Assembly: GCF_032854445.1 (NCBI RefSeq)
Contig: NC_088297.1
Span: 6,963,740 to 7,027,739 of the forward strand
Length of the DNA stretch: 64,000 bases
Direction of reading: 5' to 3'
DNA from: Liolophura sinensis
Taxonomy: Eukaryota > Mollusca > Polyplacophora > Chitonida > Chitonidae
The position numbers and the translations under genes are program-made. The notes under the pieces are model-generated. The model saw only the letters and a list, made by a program, of their open reading frames with translations. It ran no database searches and was not told the origin of the DNA. Below, piece by piece: positions 21,280 to 32,499 of the stretch. How positions within the stretch are numbered: position 1 is the stretch's first letter; each line of letters begins with the position of its first letter.

Positions 21280-23130
21280 ACATAGACGACGCCGTAATCC
21301 TTATGTACATATCTATCGCATACATGGTATTAAACATAGATGGCGCTGGTTGCCGAGTGTAACTGTCTGTCTTGTATACAGCTTTTATACAGACCGGCAT
21401 GTTATGTGTAACATCATAGTTGGCGTCTCTTGTAGTATGAGATCCTTCCATATTAACGGGAAAGACGTAGTCGTGCGTTACTTTTGAATCACAATCTGTT
21501 CTGTTAAGGTCTGCAACGCTCGTCATTTTCGAAATGTATGTAATACTGCTTAACCTGGGTCTAGGGGCCGTACAGGCAGCCATGCTCATTACATCTGCAT
21601 GATGCCTTTATGAACAGTTGCAATCAAAGCGCGGCTGAGATACCTTGTTTAATTGTTATTCAATCTGGAACTCATTCATGGACTACGAGTTTGAACTTTG
21701 ATATGGATTTAATGCTTGGTATATTCACTGCCTGCCCGGCATCATTGAAAACCGCTGACCGCTTCTTTCTTGTGTGTTACCGGCTTTATTTTCTATTTGT
21801 ATAATTTAGCACATACCTTTGTCTTTGGGAGCTAGAGTTAAACGTTGTTTTGGAAATGGATCTTGCGATTGTCCACTTCGAACGCCATCTTACAAACTAC
21901 GAATGGTATATGAATGTCGGACGCTTATATTCGAACAATGTCTTTTACAGACGAGCCACCTATGAGGCTAAGACAATGGACCTAAACAACCGAATTGATA
22001 AAAAATTGTATATTTCAGCAGAATTAGAAATATTTTAACCATTCAGTGGACTGAAGGTGAAGACAAATAAGGATTTAAATGTATAACTATTTGTCATCTG
22101 TGCTAATATTCAGTTTTAGTTTAGAGACAGGAAAATTGAAAACTTAGCGAGTTACCCTGTTTGAGGAACACCCAACTCAAGTGAGCGAAGAGGAAGATCT
22201 GTATATGTTACAGTAACATGTATACGAAATTTATTAAAACATCAAGCAAACAATTAGTAAATGTGTATTTCAGACTAAAGCGGTTATAAGAGAAAAGTTA
22301 ATTAAAAAGGCGTTTGTGTAGCCCGGTAAACGAGTTTGACCTCAATTGCGTCAAGTTCTTCAAAGCACTGCACAGGCAGAAAGTCGTCCGCTTTTATGGC
22401 AATCGCTGCCTTCAGAATTTCAACGCCGTTGCCCACAAATTAATAGAAATTAATAACAAATTAACAAAACTTACCTATGATATGTGATTGTTTCAATGAA
22501 CAATATCAACGTAGAAGAAATACAAGCTGTTAAACGGTCACTAGTGTGCTAGTATCCGTATCGGATTCACTGTTTTTTTTGTTTGTTTTTTTTTTTGCTA
22601 CTTGTTTTCTAATCCACACACATTTCACATGTCAAAACTGCCAAGCTCGCACCTGTTCGTGGATGTGGTGTTTCGTTGTTTATTGCAACAGGAGATTTTG
22701 AGATTCAGCCTCGGCAGAAGTTTGATGGATTTTAGTATAAGTCATGTTGTCAATGTTCAGTTAGTCAACTGTCCAACACGTGGCTAATCGTTAGAGTTCA
22801 GACTAAAGCCGTTTTAAATCTCGGCGTCGAAACAGACATTCGTGTGCGTACGTGAAGACAAATAATCGTCCTCTGACATATACGAGGAGCCGTTTTGGTA
22901 CAGTTTTTCTGATCTGTGAAAATTATTCGCACACATCTTAAAATCGTTTCCTAATATATCATGGGTATGGGAATTTAAGATATCTGAAAGATATTCACTA
23001 TAACATCTTAATGTCATGAAGGCCAAAACGGTTTTAAAGGAAGTGTTTTAACACGCCGATGTTCAGGCAAGATGTTATGTTTAAACATGTGCCTGGCTCT
23101 CCTTGGAGGAGTATGTCAAATGCCGACTCC
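21280..23130. other. No gene recognised
   Basis: Several ORFs of 60-130 codons on both strands lack motifs or splice context. Poly-T runs near 22570. Confidence 0.35.
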
Positions 23131-23142
23131 AGTTATACTGCT

Positions 23143-23256
23143 GGAAAATCTGTCAGTGCAGGTTTAAGACGTTTTTGCTTCGGCTGCGTTGGTATGAGAG
23201 CTTCGTCGTCATCACTCTCGCTTGAGAAATATCTCTTTTGTTTGCGTCTGCAAGGG
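23143..23256 (-). CDS. Possible terminal exon of an unknown gene
   Basis: Good acceptor (AAGATTCCCTTGCAG) followed by RKQKRYFSSESDDDEALIPT and PKQKRLKPALTDFPAV, then TAA. The two basic clusters around an acidic patch look like a nuclear protein tail. The upstream exon is not recognised, and the LTR at 23292 was inserted only about 35 bases before the acceptor, so the gene may be damaged. No domain assigned. Confidence 0.3.
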
Positions 23257-23291
23257 AATCTTTTGCTGATGATCAATATCACACAAACATG

Positions 23292-23656
23292 TGTTACAAC
23301 CCAAACTGTCTGTATTATAAAGAGATGGCTTGTTCGAAATACACGACAGTTTAGCCGCACAAAAAAATAACCAAAACCAGCAGATTTTATTTTACAACAA
23401 TTTATTAGCTTTAACAAGAACAGATAATAAGACATATACAAATACTAAAGTATTTAAGTTTAACAAGAAAGGATAGCAGTATCTATACAAATACTAAAGT
23501 ACTTACGGTGTCAAGTCCAAATGGACGCATATATTCCACAATACATACCACACAGGCATAAATGCTCAGAGGCAAATTTCCACAAGAGGGAAAATCCACA
23601 GTATAACAGAGTGTATGACGAAATATACACAAAGTTCCACAGACCGGGTCCGTGTA
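23292..23656 (-). mobile_element. Ty3/Gypsy LTR, 3' half
   Basis: Nearly identical to 31051-31417, the 3' half of the LTR, starting at the same terminal TGTTAC. It stops abruptly at GGGTCCGTGTA. The 5' half of an LTR sits at 27047-27360 in the right order and orientation, so these may be two parts of one 3' LTR separated by 3.4 kb of later insertions. Confidence 0.8.
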
Positions 23657-23698
23657 TACCGATTACTATTCCTCGACATTCATGTTATACTGTTTATT

Positions 23699-23967
23699 TA
23701 TTTATTTATTTTTTCTTGATTGGTGTTTTACGCCGTACTCAAGAATATTTCGCTTATACGACGGCGGCCAGCATTATGGTGGGTGGAAACCGTGCAGAGC
23801 CCGGCGGAAACCCACGACCATCCGCAGGTTGCTGCAGACCTTCCCACGTACGGCCGGAGAGGAAGCCAGCATGAGCTGGTCTTGAACTCACAGCGACCGC
23901 ATTGGTGAGAGGCTTCTGGGTCACTGCGCTGCGCTAGCGCGCTAACCGACTGATCCACGGCGGCCCC
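23699..23967 (-). mobile_element. SINE, full length, with 11-bp target duplication
   Basis: Tail at left, tRNA-like head at right. On the minus strand the head has a box A-like TGG.TCAGT.GGTTAGCGCGC and a box B-like AGTTCAAGACCAGC, promoters for RNA polymerase III. Flanked by TACTGTTTATT at 23688-23698 and 23968-23978. Inserted within the nest that splits the LTR. Confidence 0.9.
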
Positions 23968-24099
23968 TACTGTTTATTAGGTCATATAATTAACTTAACA
24001 CCACATTTCCCTACAAGTACATGTGAAATATCTACATCTTATATTAATTATTGTTATGTATTAGAGCACCATGTATACAGAGATCCCACTAGCACCTTA

Positions 24100-24950
24100 T
24101 TCTCTATTTGGCTGAGAGAACTTCTCTCCAGGTGTGGCCAAGATCAGCTGTGTGGTGAAGACACGTCATTACAAGAGTTTCCTTGTTTACTCAGGTGGTG
24201 TTTCCGCACAAGACGTTCATGTGTTACAAGTTCAGTTGCAAATGGTTGGGAACATCGGGCCAACACTGTACCTCGCTGCTCTACCTAGACCTTTTTGTGA
24301 GCAGGGGGAGACCAACAGATCTTCCGCTAATAGAATGGTCTCACCTTCTCAGTGGCTTGAATTGTGTGGACTATTCACAAATGTCCAAGCTATTACGAGT
24401 CTGAATGGGGTCGCGGCATACGTAAGTCTGCGCTGGAGGTTCTTGATTACTTCTTGGTTCTTGATTACTCTTCCACTGAGCGGGCACCATGTGCCTCTTG
24501 TTCCAATGACGAAGCCGTAGACGTTGACCAATTCGCATTGTCATCTCTGGAACCGTGTTCCTGAGATGATTATATTTCCGCACTTTGGTGTGGTACGCTT
24601 CCTGCAATATGTTCGGAGAACTGTCCCTCACCACTGTCGGGTCGATGATGCTTGCCACATTTCTTTCCTTGTGGAACATGATCAGATCGGGTTTCCACTT
24701 GTAACCTTCTTCATCAGTGATGATAGGTTCTTATATGGTGTACCACCCCGCTCTGACTCTGGCATGTTTGAGGATTTGGGCTACTCGGTTATGTCTCTTA
24801 ATTCTGTTATCTTTCAGTAAGAAACAATAACTCAAGACATGCGGCAATAATTCGACCTGCGTCTGGCAACGTCGACACATGGTGACACCTTGTCTACTTC
24901 TATTGACACATTCTTGTGTTGGGAAAGTGTTGGAGCGTAGATGCAAAGTC
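24100..24950 (-). pseudogene. R2-like LINE C-terminus: zinc knuckle and restriction-like endonuclease
   Basis: 24946-24740 reads MCRRCQTQVELLPHVLSYCF then IKRHNRVAQILKHA, a C-C-H-C knuckle followed by the RHN motif. In another frame 24700-24400 reads KPDLIMFHKERNVASIIDPT then AYHTKVRKYNHLRNTVPEM, the K-PD...D endonuclease core and the K..KY motif. This order is that of R2/NeSL-type non-LTR elements, whose endonuclease sits after the reverse transcriptase. Only the C-terminal part is present and it is frameshifted. It is not next to rDNA. Confidence 0.7.
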
Positions 24951-25384
24951 AGTTGTATTTTAATTTAATTATTTATTTAACGAGGATTTCTCACGGCCTA
25001 ATGGCTACTACGGATATCTCTTCAAAGTATCAATTAACACTATAGTAGCTAACGAAGTACATACGTATAAATATGGGAATACATTATTCAGATAACGGAA
25101 TATAAGTTGGAATCAGTTATTTATTATTTACACTATTAACATCGTTATTACCATTACCATGGTCATAAAACCTTTCTGTCTCATTAATAAATTTATGTAC
25201 ACATTGAAAAACAAGTTCATTATCTTCGTAATTTAGATCTTTAGAGACAAACAAAAGTATATTACATATATTTCGTAAACATTGTGGAACAATTTACACA
25301 GGGTAAAAATAATTTGTGTGAGAGTATGAAGGATATGCTCCCTATAGGTAGCAAATTGAGAGTAAATTAAAAAAAAATATTTCG

Positions 25385-25467
25385 TTATTTATTTGAGTGG
25401 TGTTTTACGCCGTACTCAAGAATATTTCACTTATTCCACGGCGGCCAGCATTATGGTGGGTGGAAAG
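25385..25467 (-). mobile_element. SINE 3' fragment
   Basis: TTATTTGAGTGGTGTTTTAC, GCCGTACTCAAGAATATTTC, then GGCCAGCATTATGGTGGGTG and a break. Confidence 0.75.
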
Positions 25468-25469
25468 GT

Positions 25470-25838
25470 ATCTTCACATATATTGATACAGTAATGGCAA
25501 GTAATATCTTCAATAATAATATACTTAGAATGGTCTGCCCGAAGATCGCTCAGTCCCATTCTCATTGTGCGATAATAAATCGCTACTCCACCCCCACGAC
25601 GGTCTCTATCTTTTCGTTCTATACAGCATCCATTTAGATTCACTATTTCATTGGGTATATGTGAGACACATATAATATCATAATTATATCGGTTACATAA
25701 GATGTAGGCCTCATCCAGTTTAGAATAAGAGGAGAGGTTGTCCTTACTTTGAGGAAGTAAGTTACGAGCATTAAAGTGACAAATTTTTAAATACTGCTGA
25801 TATGACGGCCCAAAATTTACATGTAAGTGTCTCCACAT
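25470..25838 (-). pseudogene. LINE APE endonuclease fragment
   Basis: KICHFNARNLLPQSKDNLSS, NYDIICVSHIPNEIVNLNG and RKDRDRRGGGVAIYYR are the start of an apurinic-type endonuclease of a CR1/L2-like LINE. The usual ETW segment after IICV is missing and the downstream part fades out, so this is a decayed piece. Confidence 0.65.
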
Positions 25839-26639
25839 CTAAGTAATAAAGTCATATGTATAGTTAAAAAGTAATGTTGATTACAAAGCGTAGAAAGAAT
25901 GGCAATAATACAAAGACCAAGACATGAACTTTGTGCTATAATTGCACAGCAAAGATTCTCGTAAAACTTAAGTAACTTACTTAACATCCGATTTTTTTGT
26001 AATATAAAAAAATTTCCCAATCCCCAATCGGCACCCTATACTGATTTTAGTCACTTTTGAAATCTTTTCAACAGGCAGGTAAATACATCGTGTTAAAAAT
26101 ACATGTGTATAAAGTGTTTTCCTTTCATTTGGAAATACATGTAGCACTAGTGTCCTCAAACCTCCTTTCAAATCTTTTCAAAAGGCAGGTGAATACATCG
26201 TGTTAAAAAAGCTGAAATCATTCAGTGTACATGTATATTTTATTTGACTGCACATCTTGAAGATCCTTGTGATACTTATTTACTGTACTTTTCACGAGAT
26301 GACTTCTAATCTATAACGATAATTAATATAAGACATAGATATTTCACATGTACTTGTAAGTAAATGTGGTGTTAGGTTAATTATCTGACATATTAAACAG
26401 TATAATATAAGTGACCACCTGTACAGGTAGAATCAAGGAATAGTAATTGGTATAGTTATCGGAAACATTTATATATCATATAAAGATGAGGACTGTAAAG
26501 GTGCGGAAATAAACAAGTGCTCAAAAGAAAGTATACAGCTGTTTGATCAGACATCAAATAAAAACGGAAAGAAATATATTTGAAATTATTTTTAATTCCA
26601 TAAGAATATTCCATTTCACCTGAAACGTCCATACATACA

Positions 26640-27040
26640 GTTCATTAAATGGTGAAGGTTTGGTTTGATGGTCAGTCAAAGAGATGTGGTGTCAACAGAA
26701 CATTTACACATTTGCAAAATTCAACTGAAGCATTTTTCCCTCTGGAAATGTCATTCAAATCAAGCTCAGTGGCGAGTGTGGCCTCCATTGGCATTGATGC
26801 ATACCACAACACGTCGCCGCATTGATGACGTCAGGCGTCGAATGACGTTAGGTGTGATTCGTTGCCATTCTTGTTGGAGACACTCTTCCAGCTGTTGAAC
26901 GGTCACAGGTGGCACCGGCAGTCTTCTGACTTGTCTGCCCAGGTGGTCCCACAAGTGCTCAATTGGATTGAGGTCGGGTGAACATGCCGGCCATGGTAAG
27001 AGATCGATGTTGGCGTTCTGTAGAAAGTTGTTCGTCAATC
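26640..27040 (-). pseudogene. Tc1/mariner transposase C-terminus
   Basis: WPACSPDLNPIEHLWDHLGR is the diagnostic last part of the DDE domain, with the third catalytic acid in the PIEHLW motif. It is followed by a Tc1-type tail (LEECLQQEWQRI) ending near 26766. The rest of the transposase is absent; the piece abuts the truncated LTR at about 27045. Confidence 0.85.
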
Positions 27041-27046
27041 TTGCAC

Positions 27047-27360
27047 AAATGGCCTACTAAAGTAATACACAGCAAAAGCATCCAAGCTCTCAAAAATTCT
27101 CCTTTCTCCGTTCTCCGTTCTCTCCTCTCTGTTCTCTCCTCTCTGTTCTCTCCGTTTGATCTGCTTTCATAGGTCTTATATAGCCTGGTGGAATTGTCCA
27201 GAATAAGAAAATTCCTGAACACTTCATGTAAACAAACAGGCACCGAACTGAGCGTATTCTGGAACATTCTAAGGTAGAGGTAGACAGCACTCCCTGAACT
27301 TAGCATATGTAAACAGTGGCAAGCTATATTTAGAAACTGACGGCAGTCGTGCACATAACA
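27047..27360 (-). mobile_element. Ty3/Gypsy 3' LTR, 5' half
   Basis: Matches 31560-31825 with scattered substitutions and a different number of TTCTCTCCTCTCTG units. It begins with the LTR end (TGTTATGTGC on minus, 27360). A purine-rich tract GAAGGGTGGGTG lies directly before it on the minus strand (27372-27361) and is the likely polypurine tract. Confidence 0.85.
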
Positions 27361-27491
27361 CACCCACCCTTCAAGAAAAAAAGTTTTCCCAACTTTTTTT
27401 TTTACAATATAAACAATGTTAAACAATATATGTTAAACAATACTATATACAACATTGTAAAACCACATGTAATTAAACATTTATACACAAC

Positions 27492-27866
27492 TTATACACG
27501 AGACAAGCAATCTGCAATAACATTATCTTTTCCCTCTACATGTTTGATTTCAAGATTGTATTCCTGCAACAATAAACTGCACCGTAACAATCTCTGATTC
27601 TTCCCCTTAACTTTCTGTAGAAACACAAGTGGATTGTGATCAGTATTTACAATCACAGGTTGTCTCGAAGCTGTTACATAAACTTCAAAATGTTGCAGAG
27701 CTAAAATAACAGACAAATATTCTTTTTCAACAGTTGAATAATTTCTCTGAAACTTGTTAAGTTTACGGGAAAAGAAACAAACTGGATGATCAACACTAAG
27801 ATTGTCCTCCTGAAGCAAAACAGCACCTACAGCAAGATTTGCGCCGATCAGGTGTTTTAACAACAT
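27492..27866 (-). CDS. Ty3/Gypsy RNase H domain
   Basis: VGAVLLQEDN ... HPVCFFSRKL ... NYSTVEKEYLSVILALQHF, TDHNPLVFL, LQEYNLEIKHVEGKDNVIAD, LSRV: a full Ty3/Gypsy RNase H C-terminal region ending the polyprotein. It follows the integrase directly at about 27866 (frame change), with no reverse transcriptase between. RNase H removes RNA from the RNA/DNA hybrid during replication. Confidence 0.85.
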   Translation of the reverse strand: MLLKHLIGANLAVGAVLLQEDNLSVDHPVCFFSRKLNKFQRNYSTVEKEYLSVILALQHFEVYVTASRQPVIVNTDHNPLVFLQKVKGKNQRLLRCSLLLQEYNLEIKHVEGKDNVIADCLSRV

Positions 27867-29254
27867 AGTTAAGCTCACTCAGCTTTTTGTCAACAACATA
27901 TGGACCAAAATATCTGACATCAAAGCATTTACCAGGTACAGGTGACAATACTAAAACTTTCTGACCAGGTTGAAATGACCGAACAACAGATTTCTCATCA
28001 TATCTACGTTTCATATTCTTCTGAGTACATTCAAGATTGGCTTTAGCCAATTCACATGTTTTGACAAGCTTAGCACGAAAATCAGATACATAATCCAAAA
28101 GATTAACATTACTTGTGTCATCATTGAGAAACTGTTCCTTGTAAATTAACAAAGGTCCTCTAACAGTATGCCCAAATACTAAATCAAATGGACTGAAAGC
28201 CAATGATTCTTGTACTGACTCTCGAACAGCAAACATAAGAAATGGAATACCTTCATCCCAGTCTTTCTCTGTATCATAACAATAAGTCTTAATCATGTCC
28301 TTTAATGTTTGGTGAAATCTTTGAATTGCACCTTGACTTTCTGGGTGGTAGGCAGACGACTTGTACTGTTTAATGCCTAACTGGTACATAACTTGCTGAA
28401 AAATACCAGACATAAAGTTTGAACCTTGATCGGACTGTATGGATTTGGGCAAACCAAACAGAGTAAAAAACTTTGTTAAAGCTTTGACAACAGACTTGGT
28501 GTTTATATTCCTTAAAGGAACAGCCTCGGGAAATCTGGTTGCTGTACACATAATAGTTAACACATACTGATTCCCAGACTTCGTCTTAGGTAGAGGGCCT
28601 ACACAATCAATCAATATTTTGCTGAATGGCTCTTGAAAAGCTGGTACAGGCTCTAATGGTGCCTTAGGAATAGTCTGATTAGGCTTACCCACTATCTGGC
28701 ATGTATGACATGATTTACAAAACTGGGTTACATCTCTCTTTAATCCTGGCCAAAAAAGTGGTTCAGTATCCTGTAGTAGGTCTTGTAAAACCCAAGTGAC
28801 CAGCTAATGGCATTTCATGTGCCACACGTAAAATTTCAGTTCGATATGCCTTAGGTACAACAATCTGATGTTTAACAGCCCAGTCATCATCAATAGATAC
28901 ATCAGGTGGTCTCCATTTACGCATAAGTATATCAGACTTGACATAATAGCACACAGGTTCAGATGAAATAACACAATCATCGAGAGCTCTGTCAAACAAA
29001 CATGAAATTTCTGGGTCTTTATGCTGTTCAGTTACAACCTGATGTTTAGAAACATGTGATATGTCACTAGGTGTACAATGGTCTATTTCATCATTATCAA
29101 TGCAGTCGCCTTGAGTAAACATTTGTGTAAGAAATGTATCGTGTAAGTCCGTTACTGTGTTTTTGCCGTTATCAGAAAGTTTGTTTGACATAGGCCTCGT
29201 TACAGCACAAGAGGGATACAAATCTGGAATTTCTTTCTCAACAGGATCAACAGT
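27867..29254 (-). pseudogene. Ty3/Gypsy integrase
   Basis: Starts after an in-frame TAA at 29255, with a linker (DLYPSCAVTR-like; VCYYVKSDILMRKWRPPD), the zinc-binding start (HEMPLAGHLGF, later FCKSCHTCQ), the catalytic core (ILIDCVGPLP; SIQSDQGSNF; YHPESQGAIQRFHQT) and a GPY/F module (VRYFGPYVV). A frame change falls near 28770. In the third catalytic block the usual Glu before RFH is Gln, so the enzyme should be dead. Integrase inserts the DNA copy into the genome. Confidence 0.88.
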
Positions 29255-29990
29255 TTAATTTAAACAAGGTTTATCAGTCACAATAGGATTAACCATTACT
29301 TTGTCACCAGCAAGATCATTGCCAAGTAGTAGATGAATTCCTTTAAAAGGCAAAGTAGGCCTAATGCCGACAGTAACAGGACCCGAAATAATATTTGATG
29401 ACAAGTAAGCTTTGTGAAGAGGCACAGATTCAAATTCAGGAGAGCTTACACCTCTAATTAATACATTTGATCCAGAATATGACTCATCAGAAAATGACAA
29501 AACATCTTGTAACAACAAAGACTGAGAAGCTCCGGTATCTCTTAATACCCTGATCTTTGTATCACAAGACATGTCACTTTTAAGTGAGACTTTACCGTCA
29601 CAAATAAATGGCTCAAAAACCTTCATAACATTATCCTGTGAATTCTGTGTACAATCTACTGGTGGAATCTTAACATAATCAAATGCATCAACATTGTTCA
29701 CTATATCAGACTTTTTAGCAGTAACACACAAACCAGTAGGCTTGGGGCCACCCTCCTGTTCTTGCCTTCTCTTTAAAGCATAACAATTTGATATGACATG
29801 GCCTGGCTTCCTACAAAAATTACATGTAACCCTGCCAAACTGTCTATCAGTAAATGTATGGTCAGACCTTCGTTGAGTAGTGTTCGAATAAACAGGTCTT
29901 CTTTGATCACCTGATTTGTCCAAATTTTGAGCCTGTTTCGGTGGGCCTGAATTTGAGTTAAATGAACCGCTGGAAAAGGGTTGAGGCTTT
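29255..29990 (-). pseudogene. Ty3/Gypsy nucleocapsid knuckle and protease
   Basis: CNFCRKPGHVISNC is a CX2CX4HX4C nucleic-acid knuckle; VLRDTGASQSLLL holds the aspartic protease DTGA active site, followed by LLGNDLAG. It is in frame with gag upstream across a TGA (30017-30019) and with integrase downstream across TAA (29255-29257). Both look like later point mutations. Confidence 0.85.
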
Positions 29991-30016
29991 CTAAATGTAC
30001 ACGGCTTTTTCTGAAA

Positions 30017-30932
30017 TCAGACCTTATGTGTAACAGTGTAAGTATCGGCCATAGTGGCTGCTGCTTCTAAAGTATCAGCCTCTTTGTCCTCAATGAAAGT
30101 TCTGACATCATCATTAATACACCTTTTAAAGCCTTCAATCAGAATGATCTGTTTCAACTTTTCATAATCATTATCTACGCTTTTAGCATAACACCACCGC
30201 TCAAACAATTGTTCCTTCTGCCTAGCAAATTCAATGTAAATCTGATCTCTTTTCTCAAAATTTCTAAACTTCTGCCGATAGGCGTCTGGCACAAGCCCAT
30301 ATCTTTTTAAGATAACATCTTTCACAAAATCATAATCTGCAGCCTGTTCTGTTGATAACTCTGTGTATATATCCATAGCTTTGCCAGTTAACACACTCTG
30401 TAAAAGGGTAGTCCAAAACTTTTTAGGCCACTCTAAATTCTGAGCAATCTTTTCAAACTGTAGAAAATATTTATCTACATCAGTCTCACGAAATTGTGGC
30501 ACCAATCTTATGTTTCTAACGACGTCAAATTTTGGAGGCATATCAGAAAAACTTAAGCCAGACCTGTCTCCTTCTAGTTTCCTAGCTTCAATTTCGCTCT
30601 GAAGTCTCAATTTCTCCAATTCGAACAATCTTTCATTTTCCTTATCTTTAAACAATCTTTCATTTTCCTTTTCCTTCAGTTCTAACTCCTTCAGTTTTAT
30701 TACATTGGAATCATCGCCCTCTGGCCTGTACGCATCTAATGCACTTTCATCAAACTCCTGTAGTTCTACCAAACACTTAGCAATACTAAACTGCATATCT
30801 TTCTTACGTAAGGATCTTTTGATATTAAGATTCAGGTACTTGCTTAAAGCATACAAATCATTCTTATTTAACACATCAAAAATGTTCTGATCTGCTCGCT
30901 TCCATAAACTCGTCGGGCTTAAAATCCGACAT
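30017..30932 (-). pseudogene. Ty3/Gypsy gag
   Basis: Probable start ATG at 30932 (MSDFKPDEFME), then a frame change near 30900 and a long open stretch: a Glu/Lys-rich coiled coil (KELELKEKENERLFKDKENE), then PQFRETDVDKYFLQFEKIAQ and RYGLVPDAYRQKFRNFEKR, a capsid-like region of the SCAN/retrotransposon gag type. Ends at TGA before the knuckle. Confidence 0.8.
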
Positions 30933-31030
30933 GATGAATACAATCTGCTGGCAAAATTTACTACAAAGTCAAAGACTGGAAAAATAACACAACTTACACA
31001 AAATCCTTTCAATTCCAATTCAAATTCACT

Positions 31031-31047
31031 TCCCGGGCAAGCCCCCA
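31031..31047 (-). other. Primer-binding site, tRNA-Pro-like
   Basis: TGGGGGCTTGCCCGGGA on the minus strand, three bases inside the 5' LTR. It resembles the proline-tRNA primer sites of several retroelements with two or three changes. Confidence 0.6.
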
Positions 31048-31050
31048 ATT

Positions 31051-31825
31051 TGTTACGACCCAAACTGTCTGTATTATAAAGAGATGGCTTGTTCGAAATA
31101 CACGACAGTTTAGCCGCACAAAAAATTAACCAAAACCAGCAGATTTTATTTTACAACAATTTATTAGCTTAACAAGAACAGATAATAAGACTTATACGAA
31201 TACTAAAATACTTAAGTTTAACAAGAAAGGATAGCAGTATCTATACAAATACTAAAGTACTTACGGTGTCAAGTCCAAACGGACGCATCTATTCCACAAT
31301 ATATATACCACACAGGCATAAATGCTCAGAGGCAAATTCACAAGAGGAAAAATCCACAGTATAACTGAGTGTATGACGAAATATACACAAAATTTCACAG
31401 ACAGGGTCCGTGTACTAATAGGCACTGTGTATACAAGAGCACAAATTAAACATACAAGTTCAGACTGAACAAGTGCTCGGTGGAGATAGGATATAAGAAA
31501 GCCAGAGGCTATAGAGACACCAAAATTCAGCACCATTAGGCCTACTTTGCCTTTTAAAGGAATTCAGCATCCAAGCTCTCAATAATTCTCCTTTCTCCGT
31601 TCTCTGTTCTCTCCCTGTTTGACCTGCTTTCATAGGTCTTATATAGCCTGGTGGAATTGTCCAGAATAAGAAAATTCCTGAACACTTCATGTAAACAAAC
31701 AGGCACCGAACTGAGCGCATTCTGGAATATTCTAAGGTAGAGGCAGACAGCAGGCGCTGAACTCTGAGCGTATGTAAACAGTGGCAAGCTAAATTTAGAA
31801 ACTGACGGCAGTCGTGCACATAACA
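31051..31825 (-). mobile_element. Ty3/Gypsy 5' LTR (775 bp)
   Basis: Bounded by TGTTA...TAACA, the inverted ends of an LTR, on the minus strand. Its two halves match 23292-23656 and 27047-27360. Contains CTTATATAGCC-like sequence (31640-31660), a possible TATA region. Flanking 5-mers beside the outer LTR ends (CTCTA here, ACATG at 23287) do not match, so no target duplication is seen. Confidence 0.88.
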
Positions 31826-31829
31826 CTCT

Positions 31830-32490
31830 ATTATGACAATGGTTTGCACATTATATTGCATGTTTAAGGTGTATAATCTGCTCATTAGTAAACACAAAAT
31901 TTAAACGCATCATACACATGTGGCTCACCTTGTTTAGGCCACAGAAGGTCAATTCATCTAAAGATGAATTTCTGAAAACAAGACGTGGAAAACTACATGT
32001 ACTAAAATTCTGATCAAACTACTATAGATAACAGTACATGTACTTTGTTTATTATATGAGTGGAATAGGCCAGAGCAAGAAATTATATTAACAGTGGTAG
32101 TTTAATTTTAGCCGAAAACAGTTGAAACATTTAACATAAAAACAATAATTTCTTTCAAACTTGTGTTACGCATTACACTTAAGACACGTTTACTTGTCTC
32201 ACCTTCTTAGTGACTTCCGCTTGGATTCCTGAGAGATAATGAAATGTAAAACCAAAAATTGGACAGATTATTATAAGCCTCTCTTCATTACATTCGAAGA
32301 CATATTGGACAATACTGCTAATGTAACTTTTTTCCCAGCCCGTTAGATGATTACTAAATACCTGAGTGGTTCAAACCTAAAAGTCAACGGTGAGACTATA
32401 TTCCTAATACGGTACAAGGTTTGGAACTTTCCAAAAAAGTCCGAGAGAATAAACATACATTATAGGGTCTAAATGTTTCTAATTAAAAAA
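31830..32490. other. No gene recognised
   Basis: AT-rich spacer between the LTR and the SET fragment. Confidence 0.35.
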
Positions 32491-32499
32491 CACAGAAGA

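Noticed and set aside
23652-23908. ORFs over the SINE (and matching ones at 1.3, 41.3, 53.0, 59.6 kb)
   Set aside because: The same peptide recurs in every SINE copy in several frames; the SINE is transcribed by RNA polymerase III and is not coding.
26057-26210. Direct repeat (AATCTTTTCA.CAGGCAGGT at 26057 and 26167)
   Set aside because: Only two diverged copies of about 45 bases; no further structure found.
27492-28692. RNase H after integrase as a simple rearrangement
   Set aside because: A Gmr1-like domain order with one RT deletion explains it with one event; kept as a finding instead.
23292-31825. Target-site duplication around the whole Ty3/Gypsy element
   Set aside because: Flanking bases ACATG and CTCTA do not match.
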